Positions 17,682 to 26,206 of a stretch of 64,000 nt of DNA are shown in pieces. The notes beneath the pieces were generated by a model that made no database searches, was not told the origin of the DNA, and was given only the letters and a program-made list of their open reading frames with translations. The first letter of the stretch is position 1. Each line of letters opens with the position of its first letter. Location: contig NZ_JAMZAW010000008.1 in the NCBI RefSeq assembly GCF_024158745.1, forward strand, positions 62,001-126,000, written 5' to 3'. The position numbers and the translations under genes were made by a program. Origin of the DNA: Paenibacillus tyrphae. Lineage in GTDB: Bacteria; Bacillota; Bacilli; Paenibacillales; NBRC-103111.

Positions 17682-18116
17682 CTAGGTCAGGCAAAAACCA
17701 TCGATCCGTTTTCCGTTAATGATACGGAGCTTTCTGGTTTGCGAGCAAGACGAGACGACTTTGAACACGCATTTCCGTTCCGACAACGGTCTGATACAGC
17801 GGTTCTGAACTTTGGCCGCCAATACGAAGTCAGCCAAAGGCGTTGCATCTACGGTAACGAACACTTGATCAACTTTGACGATACGCGCTTTGCCGCGGAA
17901 CACTTTGGGAATCGAGAACGTAATGAGGGGGCTGCTCGTACATGGAGTGCATTTGGAGTTGAAGACGACTTCGAACGTAAGTAGATTCCCTTTTTTGCTT
18001 CGGAACCTGAGCCCAGCATTATTTACTTTACAAGGACAAGAACCCGATTGGCCGGTTCCCCGCTTCGCCGCCTTGACCTTCCCTTTTTGCGCCGAGCAGC
18101 CACAACCACAAGCCAT
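17682..18116 (-). CDS. cysteine-rich hypothetical protein, 144 aa
   Basis: I do not recognise a family with certainty. The protein begins MACGCGC and has 11 cysteines in 144 residues, arranged as CxCxC, SCPC, KCTPC and four single cysteines. It is basic and has no signal peptide. Such composition occurs in spore coat or crust proteins and in metal-binding proteins of sporulating Bacillota, but this is only a suggestion. The ATG at 18114-18116 is selected because AAAGGTGA precedes it. It is leftward, convergent with alr, and its upstream side borders the second structured repeat element. Confidence 0.6.
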   Translation of the reverse strand: MACGCGCSAQKGKVKAAKRGTGQSGSCPCKVNNAGLRFRSKKGNLLTFEVVFNSKCTPCTSSPLITFSIPKVFRGKARIVKVDQVFVTVDATPLADFVLAAKVQNRCIRPLSERKCVFKVVSSCSQTRKLRIINGKRIDGFCLT

Positions 18117-18246
18117 AGAATCACCTTTCTGGAAATTTCGCATGATTAGTAGATGCGCGGCTTACATAAGAAGTGTGGTTACTCGTCCGGATGCGATAGC
18201 ATATTTATAAAAGGCGCTTGGCGTCACTCGGCTGCTTCATGAAAAA

Positions 18247-18266
18247 AAGCACCGTTTCCGGTGCTT
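18247..18266. repeat. duplicated terminator palindrome (left target duplication of repeat copy 2)
   Basis: AAGCACCGTTTCCGGTGCTT is repeated exactly at 18544-18563. It is an 8-bp stem with a 4-base loop, the terminator of the MFS gene to the right. The pair brackets the element 18267-18543. Confidence 0.8.
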
Positions 18267-18543
18267 CAGACTGTTGAGAAAGTGGTCATTATAAAAAATA
18301 GAAAACATACGGAGGTGGGTATCTACTGGAGGAGCGATAGCGTTCGCCTTTGTCTGCGGGAAACATCCGCTACTAAGCGGCTTCAATCAAAGTTTCCCGC
18401 TGACCCGGGGTCCCCGCAAAGTAATCGGACAAAGCTTCCCTGATTCAACTTCACTTTGCGGAGTGGGGCAGCGACCGGAAGTAGATACCCCACCCCCTCG
18501 TACTCCTCTATTACTTCAATTAGCCCACTTTCTCAACAAGCTC
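18267..18543. mobile_element. structured terminator-inserted repeat element, copy 2 (277 bp)
   Basis: Related to 10320-10540. The end repeats form a perfect 14-bp stem TGTTGAGAAAGTGG (18272-18285) with 18525-18538. The middle stem GTGGGTATCTACT (18315-18327) pairs with 18480-18493 with one bulge. The inner stem GCGGGAAAC (18356-18364) pairs with 18392-18400. The hairpin CCGCT/AGCGG is at 18367-18380. This copy has an extra hairpin, CCGCAAAGT with ACTTTGCGG, between about 18414 and 18461. It is non-coding. The element interrupts nothing but lies between two copies of the terminator hairpin. Confidence 0.7.
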
Positions 18544-18563
18544 AAGCACCGTTTCCGGTGCTT
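18544..18563. terminator. terminator of the MFS gene (right target duplication of repeat copy 2)
   Basis: The hairpin AAGCACCGTTTCCGGTGCTT is followed on the plus strand by T6. On the minus strand it lies just after the MFS stop codon. It is the second copy of 18247-18266. Confidence 0.75.
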
Positions 18564-18574
18564 TTTTATACGCG

Positions 18575-19777
18575 CTATCTGCTGAGTGACGGCCGCGAAG
18601 CGTCGGATCGCTGCCTGCGCGGCCTGAACCAGAACAAGGTCAAGCCCACGGCGCTCACCCCGAGAACCCCGGCCAAATAAAAACCGCTTTTAAGTCCCGC
18701 CCACTCGTTCAAGCCGCCGGCCAAGAACGGCCCCGCAAACATGCCGATCGCGTAGACCGCCTGATATAGCCCCATCGCTGTGGCCCGCTTTTGTTCCGGA
18801 ATGTGCTGTATCGAAAGTCCCAGAAGCAGCGGGAAATGCAGCCCTTGGAAAAATCCGTTAACCGCCTGCGTCAGCAGCAGCAGTCCGAAGCCGGGCACCA
18901 GCGAAGTTGCCGCCGAGCATACGGCGCTGACCGCAAAGCCGAGCAATACGACGTTCCACGCTCCGAAGCGCGGAGCAAATACTTTGCCGGTCATAAACGA
19001 GCTGACGGCGTGAGGAATCATGAAAGCAAATACAAGCAGCGTCAGCCCAGCCTCGTCCGCCCCCAGCGATAAGGCGTACGAAGGCGTAAAACCGAACATC
19101 GTAATAAACAAGACGCTGTGCGCCAAAATGGACAACGAAGAAACCTTAAGCAGCAGTTTATCCTTCATCACCGGCGCGAGGTCGGCGAAACGCATCGGCG
19201 ACCGGTCGCCGCTTTCCTTCGGTTCCTTCAGCAGAAAGGCAAGCGCCAGTCCGACCAGTCCGATGACCGTCCCGGTCCAGAATGCGGCGTTCCATCCGCC
19301 GAATTTGACCAAGTAGCCGCTCATGCTCATGCCGAAAAGCTGCCCTGCGACGGTAAGCAGGCTGATTGTGCCCATCGCCCGGGTCGCCTGTTCGCTGCGG
19401 TATAAACCGGCATACATGACGGTAAACGCAACCCAGGTGGAGGCGCCTACCCCCGACAGCACGCGGCCGGCGAGAGCCCAGCCAAGCTGCTCGCCTAAGA
19501 CGAAGCATAGGCAACTGGCCGCGGTGCACAGCATGCCGAGCAGAATGAACGGCTTCCGGCTCTTGAAACGGTCGGACGTGATCCCGAGCGGCAGACGCAG
19601 CACGATCTGTGTCAAACCGTAGCTGCCGAGTACGATCCCGGCCATGGTATAGGAGATGCCCAGATGATCAAGGTATGGCGACAGGATCGGCACGTAGACA
19701 TAGAGCGAGCACCAATATAGCAAAGTGACCAGCACAAAGATCGTGTGGTTCATTCGCTCTGCGGTTGTCGATTTCAT
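18575..19777 (-). CDS. MFS transporter
   Basis: A 400-aa major facilitator with 12 predicted membrane segments. The loop 2-3 motif GITSDRFKSRKP (GxxxDRxGRR-like) and a related motif in the second half are visible. It resembles drug or sugar efflux members with short loops. The substrate cannot be stated. An AGGGAAGAAG stretch precedes the ATG. It is followed 18 bases downstream by the iron alcohol dehydrogenase gene in reverse order (that gene is upstream in transcription), so the two may be co-transcribed leftward. Confidence 0.85.
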   Translation of the reverse strand: MKSTTAERMNHTIFVLVTLLYWCSLYVYVPILSPYLDHLGISYTMAGIVLGSYGLTQIVLRLPLGITSDRFKSRKPFILLGMLCTAASCLCFVLGEQLGWALAGRVLSGVGASTWVAFTVMYAGLYRSEQATRAMGTISLLTVAGQLFGMSMSGYLVKFGGWNAAFWTGTVIGLVGLALAFLLKEPKESGDRSPMRFADLAPVMKDKLLLKVSSLSILAHSVLFITMFGFTPSYALSLGADEAGLTLLVFAFMIPHAVSSFMTGKVFAPRFGAWNVVLLGFAVSAVCSAATSLVPGFGLLLLTQAVNGFFQGLHFPLLLGLSIQHIPEQKRATAMGLYQAVYAIGMFAGPFLAGGLNEWAGLKSGFYLAGVLGVSAVGLTLFWFRPRRQRSDASRPSLSR

Positions 19778-19795
19778 GATGAGTCTTCTTCCCTC

Positions 19796-20965
19796 TTATA
19801 AGCTTAGCTGCAGAATGGCCTTCACATCGTCCTCATGCAACACCTTGAACGATCCGATCGGACCGAATTTGACGGCTTCCTTCGCCATCCGGCCGATTTC
19901 GCTCTCCCCGATACCGAGATCAGCCAGACGGGCAGGCGCGCCGATGCGCGTAAAGTAATCCCTCGTCGCCTGAATGCCGGCCAGCGCGATTTCTTCGTCG
20001 CTTTTGCCTGCCGGATCGATGTTCCACACCCGGACGGCAAACTGCATGAACCGGTCCGGACGGCTGCGGTACACATACTTCATCCAGTTCGGGAACAAAA
20101 TGGAAAGCCCCGCCGCATGCGCAATATCATAGATCGCACTCACCTCGTGCTCGATGGCGTGCGACGCCCAGTCGGTCTGCACGCCGACGCTGATCATCCC
20201 GCCATTCAGTGCATACGTGCCGCACAGCATCAGGTTCGCGCGAGCCTCATACTGCTCCGGCTCGGCAAGAGCCCGTTCGCCGTTCTCGATAATCGTTTGC
20301 AGGATCGATTCGCAAAGCCGTTCTTGCAGAGGCGTATCCGGCGTGAGGCTGAAGTATTGCTCGAAGACATGCGACATCATGTCCACGATCCCGTTCACCG
20401 TTTGATCCGCAGGCACCGTATACGTCAGCGTCGGGTCCAGAATGGAAAATTGGGGATAAGCGTAAATGCTGGCGAACGATTTTTTCAGCTTTTCTTCCCG
20501 GTTGGTGATGACGGCGTTGCCGTTCATTTCGGATCCCGTTGCCGATAAGGTCAGCACTGTGCCGAGCGGCAGCGCCGCCGTAATTTTCGCTTTCCGCATC
20601 ATAAAATCCCAGACGTCTCCTTCATACGGAACGCCGACGGCGACGGCTTTGGCTGCGTCAATTACGCTGCCTCCACCCACGGCCAGAATCAAATCGACGC
20701 CTTCCGCGCGGCATAGCTCGATTCCTTTGCGCACCGTCGTAACCCGGGGATTCGGCTCAACGCCGGGCAGTTCAACGGTCCGAACACCCGCATTGGCGAG
20801 CTGCGTGAGGACGCGATCGTACAGGCCGGTCTTTTTGATGCTTCCGCCGCCATAAACGAGCAGTACCGTTTTGCTGCCGCAGGCCGCAACTTGCTCGGCC
20901 AGCCGCTCCAGCTTGCCCGCGCCGAACAAGATTTTGGTAGGATTATGAAAATCAAACGAATTCAT
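19796..20965 (-). CDS. iron-containing alcohol dehydrogenase (butanol dehydrogenase-like)
   Basis: A 389-aa group III alcohol dehydrogenase. The NAD(P) motif GGGSVIDAAKA is at about 96-106 and TLSATGSEMNGNAV follows. The metal ligands are D and H in DMMSHVFEQYF, the H of SHAIEHEVSAIYDIAHAAGL, and the final H of that segment. The closest layout is the BdhA/YugJ branch, which reduces aldehydes with NAD(P)H. The second ATG (20963-20965) is chosen because AGGAGG is eight bases before it, while the first ATG is only two bases away. It lies upstream of the MFS gene, 18 bases apart. Confidence 0.9.
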   Translation of the reverse strand: MNSFDFHNPTKILFGAGKLERLAEQVAACGSKTVLLVYGGGSIKKTGLYDRVLTQLANAGVRTVELPGVEPNPRVTTVRKGIELCRAEGVDLILAVGGGSVIDAAKAVAVGVPYEGDVWDFMMRKAKITAALPLGTVLTLSATGSEMNGNAVITNREEKLKKSFASIYAYPQFSILDPTLTYTVPADQTVNGIVDMMSHVFEQYFSLTPDTPLQERLCESILQTIIENGERALAEPEQYEARANLMLCGTYALNGGMISVGVQTDWASHAIEHEVSAIYDIAHAAGLSILFPNWMKYVYRSRPDRFMQFAVRVWNIDPAGKSDEEIALAGIQATRDYFTRIGAPARLADLGIGESEIGRMAKEAVKFGPIGSFKVLHEDDVKAILQLSL

Positions 20966-21166
20966 CGTCATTTCCTCCTTCGTTATTCATGCATTCTATA
21001 TATTATACTAGGTACCGAACCGCAGTACTAGCATACGAAATTCGACATTCTTTTCACAAGAAAAGTCCGTTTTTCTACGAGATGTTCCAAAACTCCATAA
21101 CTTTCCATGAATTGGTGTATGATGCAATTGTCAATCGAACATCACTTAATCAAGGAGGAACGCCAT

Positions 21167-21502
21167 ATGAAAAAATCACTCACAGTCTTAACCTTGACCG
21201 CAGCCGTTTTCGCCAGCGCTCTCTCGCCTACGGCGAGCTTTGCAGCAACCGAGCCTGCTTCTGCTTCCCCATCGGCAGGAAGCCAAGCATACTACGAAGA
21301 TCCTTGGTACATGAATAAAGGCGAAGTCAGAGAGTTATACTCTGCCTCGGGGTATACCTACAAAGTACAGGGAGAAAACGCCATAGTGTACAAAAAGAAA
21401 GGCGTATGGTATCTGGAAGGAACCGTACATGGCGATTCGCTGTTGATCCAGCTTAAAAACGGAAAGCCGGTCAAGGAATACGTTATTTATGTGACAGACT
21501 AA
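21167..21502 (+). CDS. small secreted hypothetical protein, 111 aa
   Basis: A Sec signal peptide is clear: MKKSLTVLTLTAAVFASALS followed by an AxA cleavage site near residue 27 (SFAA). The mature part of about 84 residues carries WYMNKGEVRELYSASGYTY and an end rich in beta-strand patterns; there is no cysteine. I do not recognise the family. AAGGAGGAACGCCAT before the ATG decides the start; the longer frame from 21107 has no site. It is monocistronic with its own terminator, divergent from the alcohol dehydrogenase. Confidence 0.7.
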   Translation: MKKSLTVLTLTAAVFASALSPTASFAATEPASASPSAGSQAYYEDPWYMNKGEVRELYSASGYTYKVQGENAIVYKKKGVWYLEGTVHGDSLLIQLKNGKPVKEYVIYVTD

Positions 21503-21528
21503 GCATTTAAAAAGCAATCGGCTTGGCC

Positions 21529-21562
21529 AAACCCGCGGAATTCCCGTTCCAGCGGGTTTTCG
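21529..21562 (+). terminator. terminator after the secreted protein gene
   Basis: AAACCCGC (21529-21536) pairs with GCGGGTTT (21552-21559), with a further GGAA/TTCC pairing inside. A T-run follows. Confidence 0.7.
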
Positions 21563-21631
21563 CAATTTTCGCCGCAAAAAAAGCCCTGCGGCCAGCATCG
21601 CGCTGTAACAGGACCGAGCATGAAAAAGCTG

Positions 21632-22024
21632 TCAAGTAATGCTCTTGAGGCCGCCATACTGGGAAATCGCGAGCAGCAAATCGCGCAATATCGGCAATAC
21701 GAACTGCGCGCCGTCAAGCCGAAATATGCCGCTGCGATTATGTACCGTCGCTTCTTTCACGTACAGGCGGTAATGCGGCATCCCGGAGTGCATGCTGACG
21801 GTTTCACTTCCGGAGGCAGCGCTTTTTTGGAACGTAATCGGACGGACGCCGGACGGCGGCTCGTATGGCAAGATACTGATAATATCTTCCAGCTTAATAT
21901 GATAATTGGTATGCGGCTTTTGGAAAACGAGTTCTTTGGTCGAGACCGTAAGTCCGAAATCCCTCTTTTTATGAGAAATTTTCAGATCCCCTTCCAGCTC
22001 CTTAATCTTGATAAATTCGTTCAT
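21632..22024 (-). CDS. hypothetical protein, 130 aa
   Basis: The family is not recognised. It is a soluble protein with alternating strand-like segments and basic patches (KISHKKRDFGLTVSTKELVFQK), reminiscent of small PH-like or membrane-binding folds, though this is only an impression. A GGGAGGGGGAGAG stretch before the ATG at 22022-22024 is a strong ribosome binding site. It is leftward between the secreted protein gene (convergent) and an SDR gene (same strand, 130 bases upstream). Confidence 0.55.
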   Translation of the reverse strand: MNEFIKIKELEGDLKISHKKRDFGLTVSTKELVFQKPHTNYHIKLEDIISILPYEPPSGVRPITFQKSAASGSETVSMHSGMPHYRLYVKEATVHNRSGIFRLDGAQFVLPILRDLLLAISQYGGLKSIT

Positions 22025-22154
22025 GCTCTCTCCCCCTCCCAGAGCCGTAGGCAGCTGTTCGGCGGATTGCCTCGAACGTTCCGATCCGAACGGAGCTTAG
22101 ACCTTGAAGCGAGCATACCATAAAAGGCTAACCCGCGCCACCTGTCCCGTCCGG

Positions 22155-22970
22155 TCAAATAAACGACTCTGCCCCGTCGATGAAGATCTCCGTTCCGGTC
22201 ATGTGGCTCGAAGCGTCAGAAGCGAGAAAAGCGACCAAATCCGCCACCTGCTCCGGCTGTCCGGGACCGTGCTCCAGAGGCTGGTTGCCCTCCGGATATT
22301 CGACCTTGATCTTGACTTTCTCCAGCTCCGGCAGCGGATGCGTGCTTTGATTGATATGGGTTTTGATCGAGCCCGGGCAGACGGCGTTCACCCGGATTTT
22401 ATAACGGGCTAGCTCAAGCGCCGCCATCTTCACAAAGGCAATCTGCCCCGCCTTGGACGTGCTGTACGCCGACATCCCGATGTTCGAGAAGACGCGGCTG
22501 CCGTTGATCGAGCTGGTCACGATGATGCTGCCGCCCTTTTGCTTCATATGAGGAATTGCATACTTAACGCACAGAAATGTCCCTTTCAGATTGACGAACA
22601 ACGTATGGTCCCAATCTTCCGGCTTCATATCCTCGATCGGCGCCAGTACGCCGTTTATCCCTGCGTTGGCAAAGACGACGTCGAGCCGTCCCCACGTTCC
22701 TGCTGCCGTATCGATCGCCTGCTTTACCCGCAGCGGGTCGGACACGTCCACGTCCACCGTGATCGTCTGGGCGCGCATGGCCGTCAGCTCCTGCTTTACC
22801 TGCTCCGTGCGGTCGTTCAGCAGATCGAGCAGACATACCTTCACACCCTGCTTCGCCAGAGCAATGGCGGCGGCGCGGCCGATCCCGGAACCGGCGCCGG
22901 TGACAACCGCGACTTTGTCTTTCAGCCCCGGAAGCGTCATGTTAGGTTGTTGCAGCGTCTGTACACTCAT
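22155..22970 (-). CDS. SDR-family oxidoreductase
   Basis: A 271-aa classical short-chain dehydrogenase. The cofactor motif TGAGSGIG is at residues 25-32, NAGING in the middle, TSSINGS before the catalytic YSTSK, and the C-terminal SSHMTGTEIFIDGAESF matches the glucose-dehydrogenase-like group. It is NAD(P)-linked with unknown substrate. The ATG is preceded by GGGGCGAGAACGG, so the ribosome binding site is ordinary at best. It is divergent from uridine kinase and apparently monocistronic. Confidence 0.85.
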   Translation of the reverse strand: MSVQTLQQPNMTLPGLKDKVAVVTGAGSGIGRAAAIALAKQGVKVCLLDLLNDRTEQVKQELTAMRAQTITVDVDVSDPLRVKQAIDTAAGTWGRLDVVFANAGINGVLAPIEDMKPEDWDHTLFVNLKGTFLCVKYAIPHMKQKGGSIIVTSSINGSRVFSNIGMSAYSTSKAGQIAFVKMAALELARYKIRVNAVCPGSIKTHINQSTHPLPELEKVKIKVEYPEGNQPLEHGPGQPEQVADLVAFLASDASSHMTGTEIFIDGAESFI

Positions 22971-23135
22971 CCGTTCTCGCCCCTTTGTCTTGAATTATTC
23001 ACCAATAGCGTTATTTTGCCAAAAGCTCCGAAGAATATGTGACAGCATCCGACCGGACTCGTGTTCCGGAGGCATTTGTGCTACAATACTAAAATTGAAG
23101 TTTGATCTTACGCGGCAGGAGGCATTTTCCCCTTT

Positions 23136-23750
23136 ATGTTAATCATCGGTATCGCAGGAGGCACAGGTTCGGGCAAAACGACGGTCGCACGCTCCGTCAT
23201 CGACCGGCTCGGATCCGACAAAGTAACGTTTATTTCGCAGGACAATTACTACAAGGATCACTCGCATATATCCCTCACGGAACGGGAAGCAATCAATTAC
23301 GACCACCCGTTCGCCTTCGATAACGAATTGCTGCTGGCGCATTTGAAGCAGCTTAAGAACCAAATGGTTGTGAACGCACCCGTCTACGATTTTTCCAAGC
23401 ATGCGCGGTCAACCACCCATACCGTCGAACTGAAGCCGAACAAAATCGTCATTATCGAGGGGCTCCATGTGTTGTCGGACGAGCAGCTTCGCGGCATTCT
23501 GGACATCAAAGTGTTCGTGGACACCGATCCGGACGTACGGATTCTGCGCCGAGTGCTTCGCGATATTGAAGAGCGCGGACGGTCGATCCAATCCGTATAC
23601 GACCAATATTTGACGACGGTCAAGCCGATGCACGAAGCCTTCATCGAGCCGTCCAAAAAATATGCCGACCTCATCATCCCCGAGGGCGGGCACAATGAAG
23701 TCGGCATCCAGCTGCTGTCGATTTTGACGGAAAAGTATTTAACGGAGTAA
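23136..23750 (+). CDS. udk: uridine kinase
   Basis: A 204-aa P-loop kinase that phosphorylates uridine and cytidine in pyrimidine salvage. The Walker A GGTGSGKTT is at residues 8-16, the substrate loop ISQDNYYKDHS at 34-44, and YDHPFAFD, YDFSKHARS and FVDTDPDVRILRR are all conserved in Udk. The length is close to the usual 205-212 residues. The AGGAGG site is 13 bases from the ATG, longer than normal, but no alternative start fits the family. The gene is convergent with the response regulator gene, with only 14 bases between them. Confidence 0.92.
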   Translation: MLIIGIAGGTGSGKTTVARSVIDRLGSDKVTFISQDNYYKDHSHISLTEREAINYDHPFAFDNELLLAHLKQLKNQMVVNAPVYDFSKHARSTTHTVELKPNKIVIIEGLHVLSDEQLRGILDIKVFVDTDPDVRILRRVLRDIEERGRSIQSVYDQYLTTVKPMHEAFIEPSKKYADLIIPEGGHNEVGIQLLSILTEKYLTE

Positions 23751-23764
23751 ATAATTTATTTCGT

Positions 23765-24490
23765 TTATTTTTTTCGAAAGTACACCCGCTCCGGGCGGCC
23801 GACGTCCCCGTAAGACAAATCGGCGCGAAGTTTGCCGTCTTCCGCCAAATGCTCCAAGTAGCGCCTGGCCGTAGAGCGGCTGACGCCGACCCGCTTCGCC
23901 GTTTCTTCCGCGGTGAGCGGCGCGTTCGCCTCGGAGATCGCCTGGACGATTTTATCCAACGTCAGCTTGTCGATGCCCTTGGGCAGCGAAGCTCCCGGAC
24001 CGGGGGCTTCTTTTTTTGCGCTGCCCTGAAGCAGCCGGTCGATCTCGTCCTGACCGATCGAAGCGTTAGCCTGACGCAGCTGCTTGATCGTCCGATGAAA
24101 CGATTCGTACCGCTGCAGCGTCTCCTGCATTCTGCTGAAGAGCACCGGCTTCATGATATAATCGAACACGCCGCCGCGGATCGCTTCCCGGACGGCTTCG
24201 ACCTCTTTGGCCGCGGTAATCATAATGACGTCCGCCTGCCGGTGCTGCTGGCCGATGGTACGAAGCAGCTCAAGCCCGCTGGTCTCTGGAAAATAAATGT
24301 CAAGCAGCACCAGATCCGGCTCAAGCACGCTCAATAGCTCAAGCGCCTGCGGCTCGTCGGTCGCGATGCCGACAACGCCGAAGCCCGGTACTTTCTCGAC
24401 GAAGCGCCGGTTAATCTCCGCGATCCGCTCATCGTCTTCAACGATCAGCACGCGGATCGGCGAGGTCGCATTCGCAGCGTCAGCCTTCAA
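23765..24490 (-). CDS. CitB/DcuR-type response regulator
   Basis: A 241-aa response regulator. The receiver domain (13-130) has the acidic pair EDD at 18-20, the phosphorylated Asp64 in LVLLDIYFPE, and the conserved MITA and MKPV motifs. The C-terminal helix-turn-helix contains LTAEETAKRVGVSRSTARRYLEHL, as in CitT/DcuR/MalR regulators of C4-dicarboxylate or citrate uptake. Its ATG overlaps the kinase stop by four bases (ATGA), so the two are coupled. It is the last gene of the tct operon and should control it in response to the carboxylate sensed by the kinase. Confidence 0.9.
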   Translation of the reverse strand: MKADAANATSPIRVLIVEDDERIAEINRRFVEKVPGFGVVGIATDEPQALELLSVLEPDLVLLDIYFPETSGLELLRTIGQQHRQADVIMITAAKEVEAVREAIRGGVFDYIMKPVLFSRMQETLQRYESFHRTIKQLRQANASIGQDEIDRLLQGSAKKEAPGPGASLPKGIDKLTLDKIVQAISEANAPLTAEETAKRVGVSRSTARRYLEHLAEDGKLRADLSYGDVGRPERVYFRKK

Positions 24491-26094
24491 GTTCCTTCCC
24501 CTTTCTTCGGTTCGACCCGTTTCGGAATGACAACCGAGAACACGGTGCCGCCCTCCCCCGACGGTTCGTGCAAAATCTGGCCGCCGAGTTTATCCACGAC
24601 ATGCTTGACGAGCGCAAGTCCGATGCCCCGATGCTCGCCCTCTTTGCTCGACACGCCTTTCTGGAAAATGTTCTCCGCCCATTCGTCCGGGATGCCCGGG
24701 CCGTTGTCCTCGCATTCGATCATTAGGTCTTCGCCGTAGTCGCTCAGAAACAAGGTAACCTTCTTCTCTTCGGCGGCAGAATAATCGAGCAGCGCTTCCA
24801 TGGCATTGTCCGTTAAATTGCCGATGATCGTAACGAGCAGCTCCCTATCGACCCGGGCCGGCACATCCTTGAATGAGGTTTCGGGATCGATCTCGAACTT
24901 GATTTTCAGCTCGTGAGCGCGGTTGTATTTGCCGATTAACAATCCTCCGATCACCGGGTCGGGAATTTCCCGCATAATAAACTGAATGAAATTTTGATGC
25001 ACATCCGTTTCCTTGGAAATCATCTCGACGGCCTCTTGATACGATTCGAGCTGTATGAGTCCGGAGATGACGTACAACTTGTTGGAATATTCATGGGTTT
25101 GTGCCCGCAGTCCTTCGGCGAACCGCTTGACCTGGGACAATTCCTCCGCGAGCCGGTACACCTCCGACTTGCTGCGGAAGCTGACTACGGCGCCGATGAC
25201 TTCATTTTGCCTATTGAATACCGGCACCCGGTTCGCGACGACCTCTTGACCGTGCATAATCATCTCGACGTCGAATTCGGACTGGCCGGTGCGAGCCACC
25301 GTGAGCAGACGGGATTTCGGAACGATTTCCCGGATCGGCTTGCCGATAAGCTTGGTATCGTCGGGAAGCCCCAGAATGCGCAGCGTCTGCTGATTCGCCA
25401 AGGTGATCAAGCCGTTGCGGTCCACCGCGAGTATGGCTTCGCGGATCGATTCGAGTATGGCTTTCTTCTCCATATACAGCGTTCCGATTTCTTCCGGCTC
25501 CAGACCGTGAATCGAACGCCGGACGCCTCTCGCAATCACGACGGCTCCGGCCATCGCTACGACTAAAGCGGCAAGGGAAATAAGCAAAATCCGCCGCTGA
25601 TACACATCGTCCCATCGGTTAATATCGTCCAAAAGAAAGCCCACCGATACGATGCCGATCACGTCCCCGTTCTCGCCCCGAATCGGGACTTTTCCGCGCA
25701 GCGAAGGCCCCATGGACCCTTCCGCCTTGGAGATGATCGACTTGCCTTCGAGCACCGGACCGTTATCGCCACCGACCATTTCTTTGCCGATCCGCTCGGG
25801 CACCGGATGGGAGTAGCGTATTCCTTCGCGGTTGCCGATGACCAAGTACAAGGCCCCCGTCTTCTCGCGAATTTGCTCGGCAAGCGGCTGAATGACGGAA
25901 GACGGCTCCGCAAGCTTGAACGCTTCCCGGATTTCGGGGATCTCTGCCACTGTCTCTGCCACCTTGAGCGCCCGGGTTCCGATCTGGTCTTCCATCATGG
26001 AAGTCACCATATATTCGACAACCCCCGCCGCTACCGTAAGCACGGAGAAAAGGAGCGTGCATATAAGCAAAATCAGCTTCGTTTGTAAGCGCAT
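24487..26094 (-). CDS. CitA/DcuS-type sensor histidine kinase
   Basis: A 535-aa membrane sensor. The first membrane helix is at about 7-30, followed by an extracellular sCACHE-type sensor (30-167) and a second helix at about 169-189. A cytoplasmic PAS domain (about 210-310) is followed by the SpoOB-like helix with the phosphorylated His334 in AQTHEYSNKL. The HATPase domain has ECEDNGPGIP and HRGIGLALVKHV. The start at 26094 has an AGGGGGAG site; the longer frame has none. It is encoded directly downstream of the TctCBA transporter, so the sensed ligand is probably the same tri- or dicarboxylate. Confidence 0.92.
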   Translation of the reverse strand: MRLQTKLILLICTLLFSVLTVAAGVVEYMVTSMMEDQIGTRALKVAETVAEIPEIREAFKLAEPSSVIQPLAEQIREKTGALYLVIGNREGIRYSHPVPERIGKEMVGGDNGPVLEGKSIISKAEGSMGPSLRGKVPIRGENGDVIGIVSVGFLLDDINRWDDVYQRRILLISLAALVVAMAGAVVIARGVRRSIHGLEPEEIGTLYMEKKAILESIREAILAVDRNGLITLANQQTLRILGLPDDTKLIGKPIREIVPKSRLLTVARTGQSEFDVEMIMHGQEVVANRVPVFNRQNEVIGAVVSFRSKSEVYRLAEELSQVKRFAEGLRAQTHEYSNKLYVISGLIQLESYQEAVEMISKETDVHQNFIQFIMREIPDPVIGGLLIGKYNRAHELKIKFEIDPETSFKDVPARVDRELLVTIIGNLTDNAMEALLDYSAAEEKKVTLFLSDYGEDLMIECEDNGPGIPDEWAENIFQKGVSSKEGEHRGIGLALVKHVVDKLGGQILHEPSGEGGTVFSVVIPKRVEPKKGEGT

Positions 26095-26145
26095 AAACTC
26101 CCCCTTCTTCCTATGATACCACATCCAGCCTCAACCGACACAAAG

Positions 26146-26179
26146 CCCCGGGGGCCCAATAAGCTGGACCTGCCCGGGG
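26146..26179 (-). terminator. hairpin between tctA and the sensor kinase gene
   Basis: CCCCGGG (26146-26152) pairs with CCCGGGG (26173-26179). On the minus strand it is followed by CTTTGTG, a poor T-run, so it probably lowers but does not stop reading into the two-component genes. Confidence 0.5.
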
Positions 26180-26206
26180 ATGATGTCGGAACATATCCGT
26201 CCCGCC

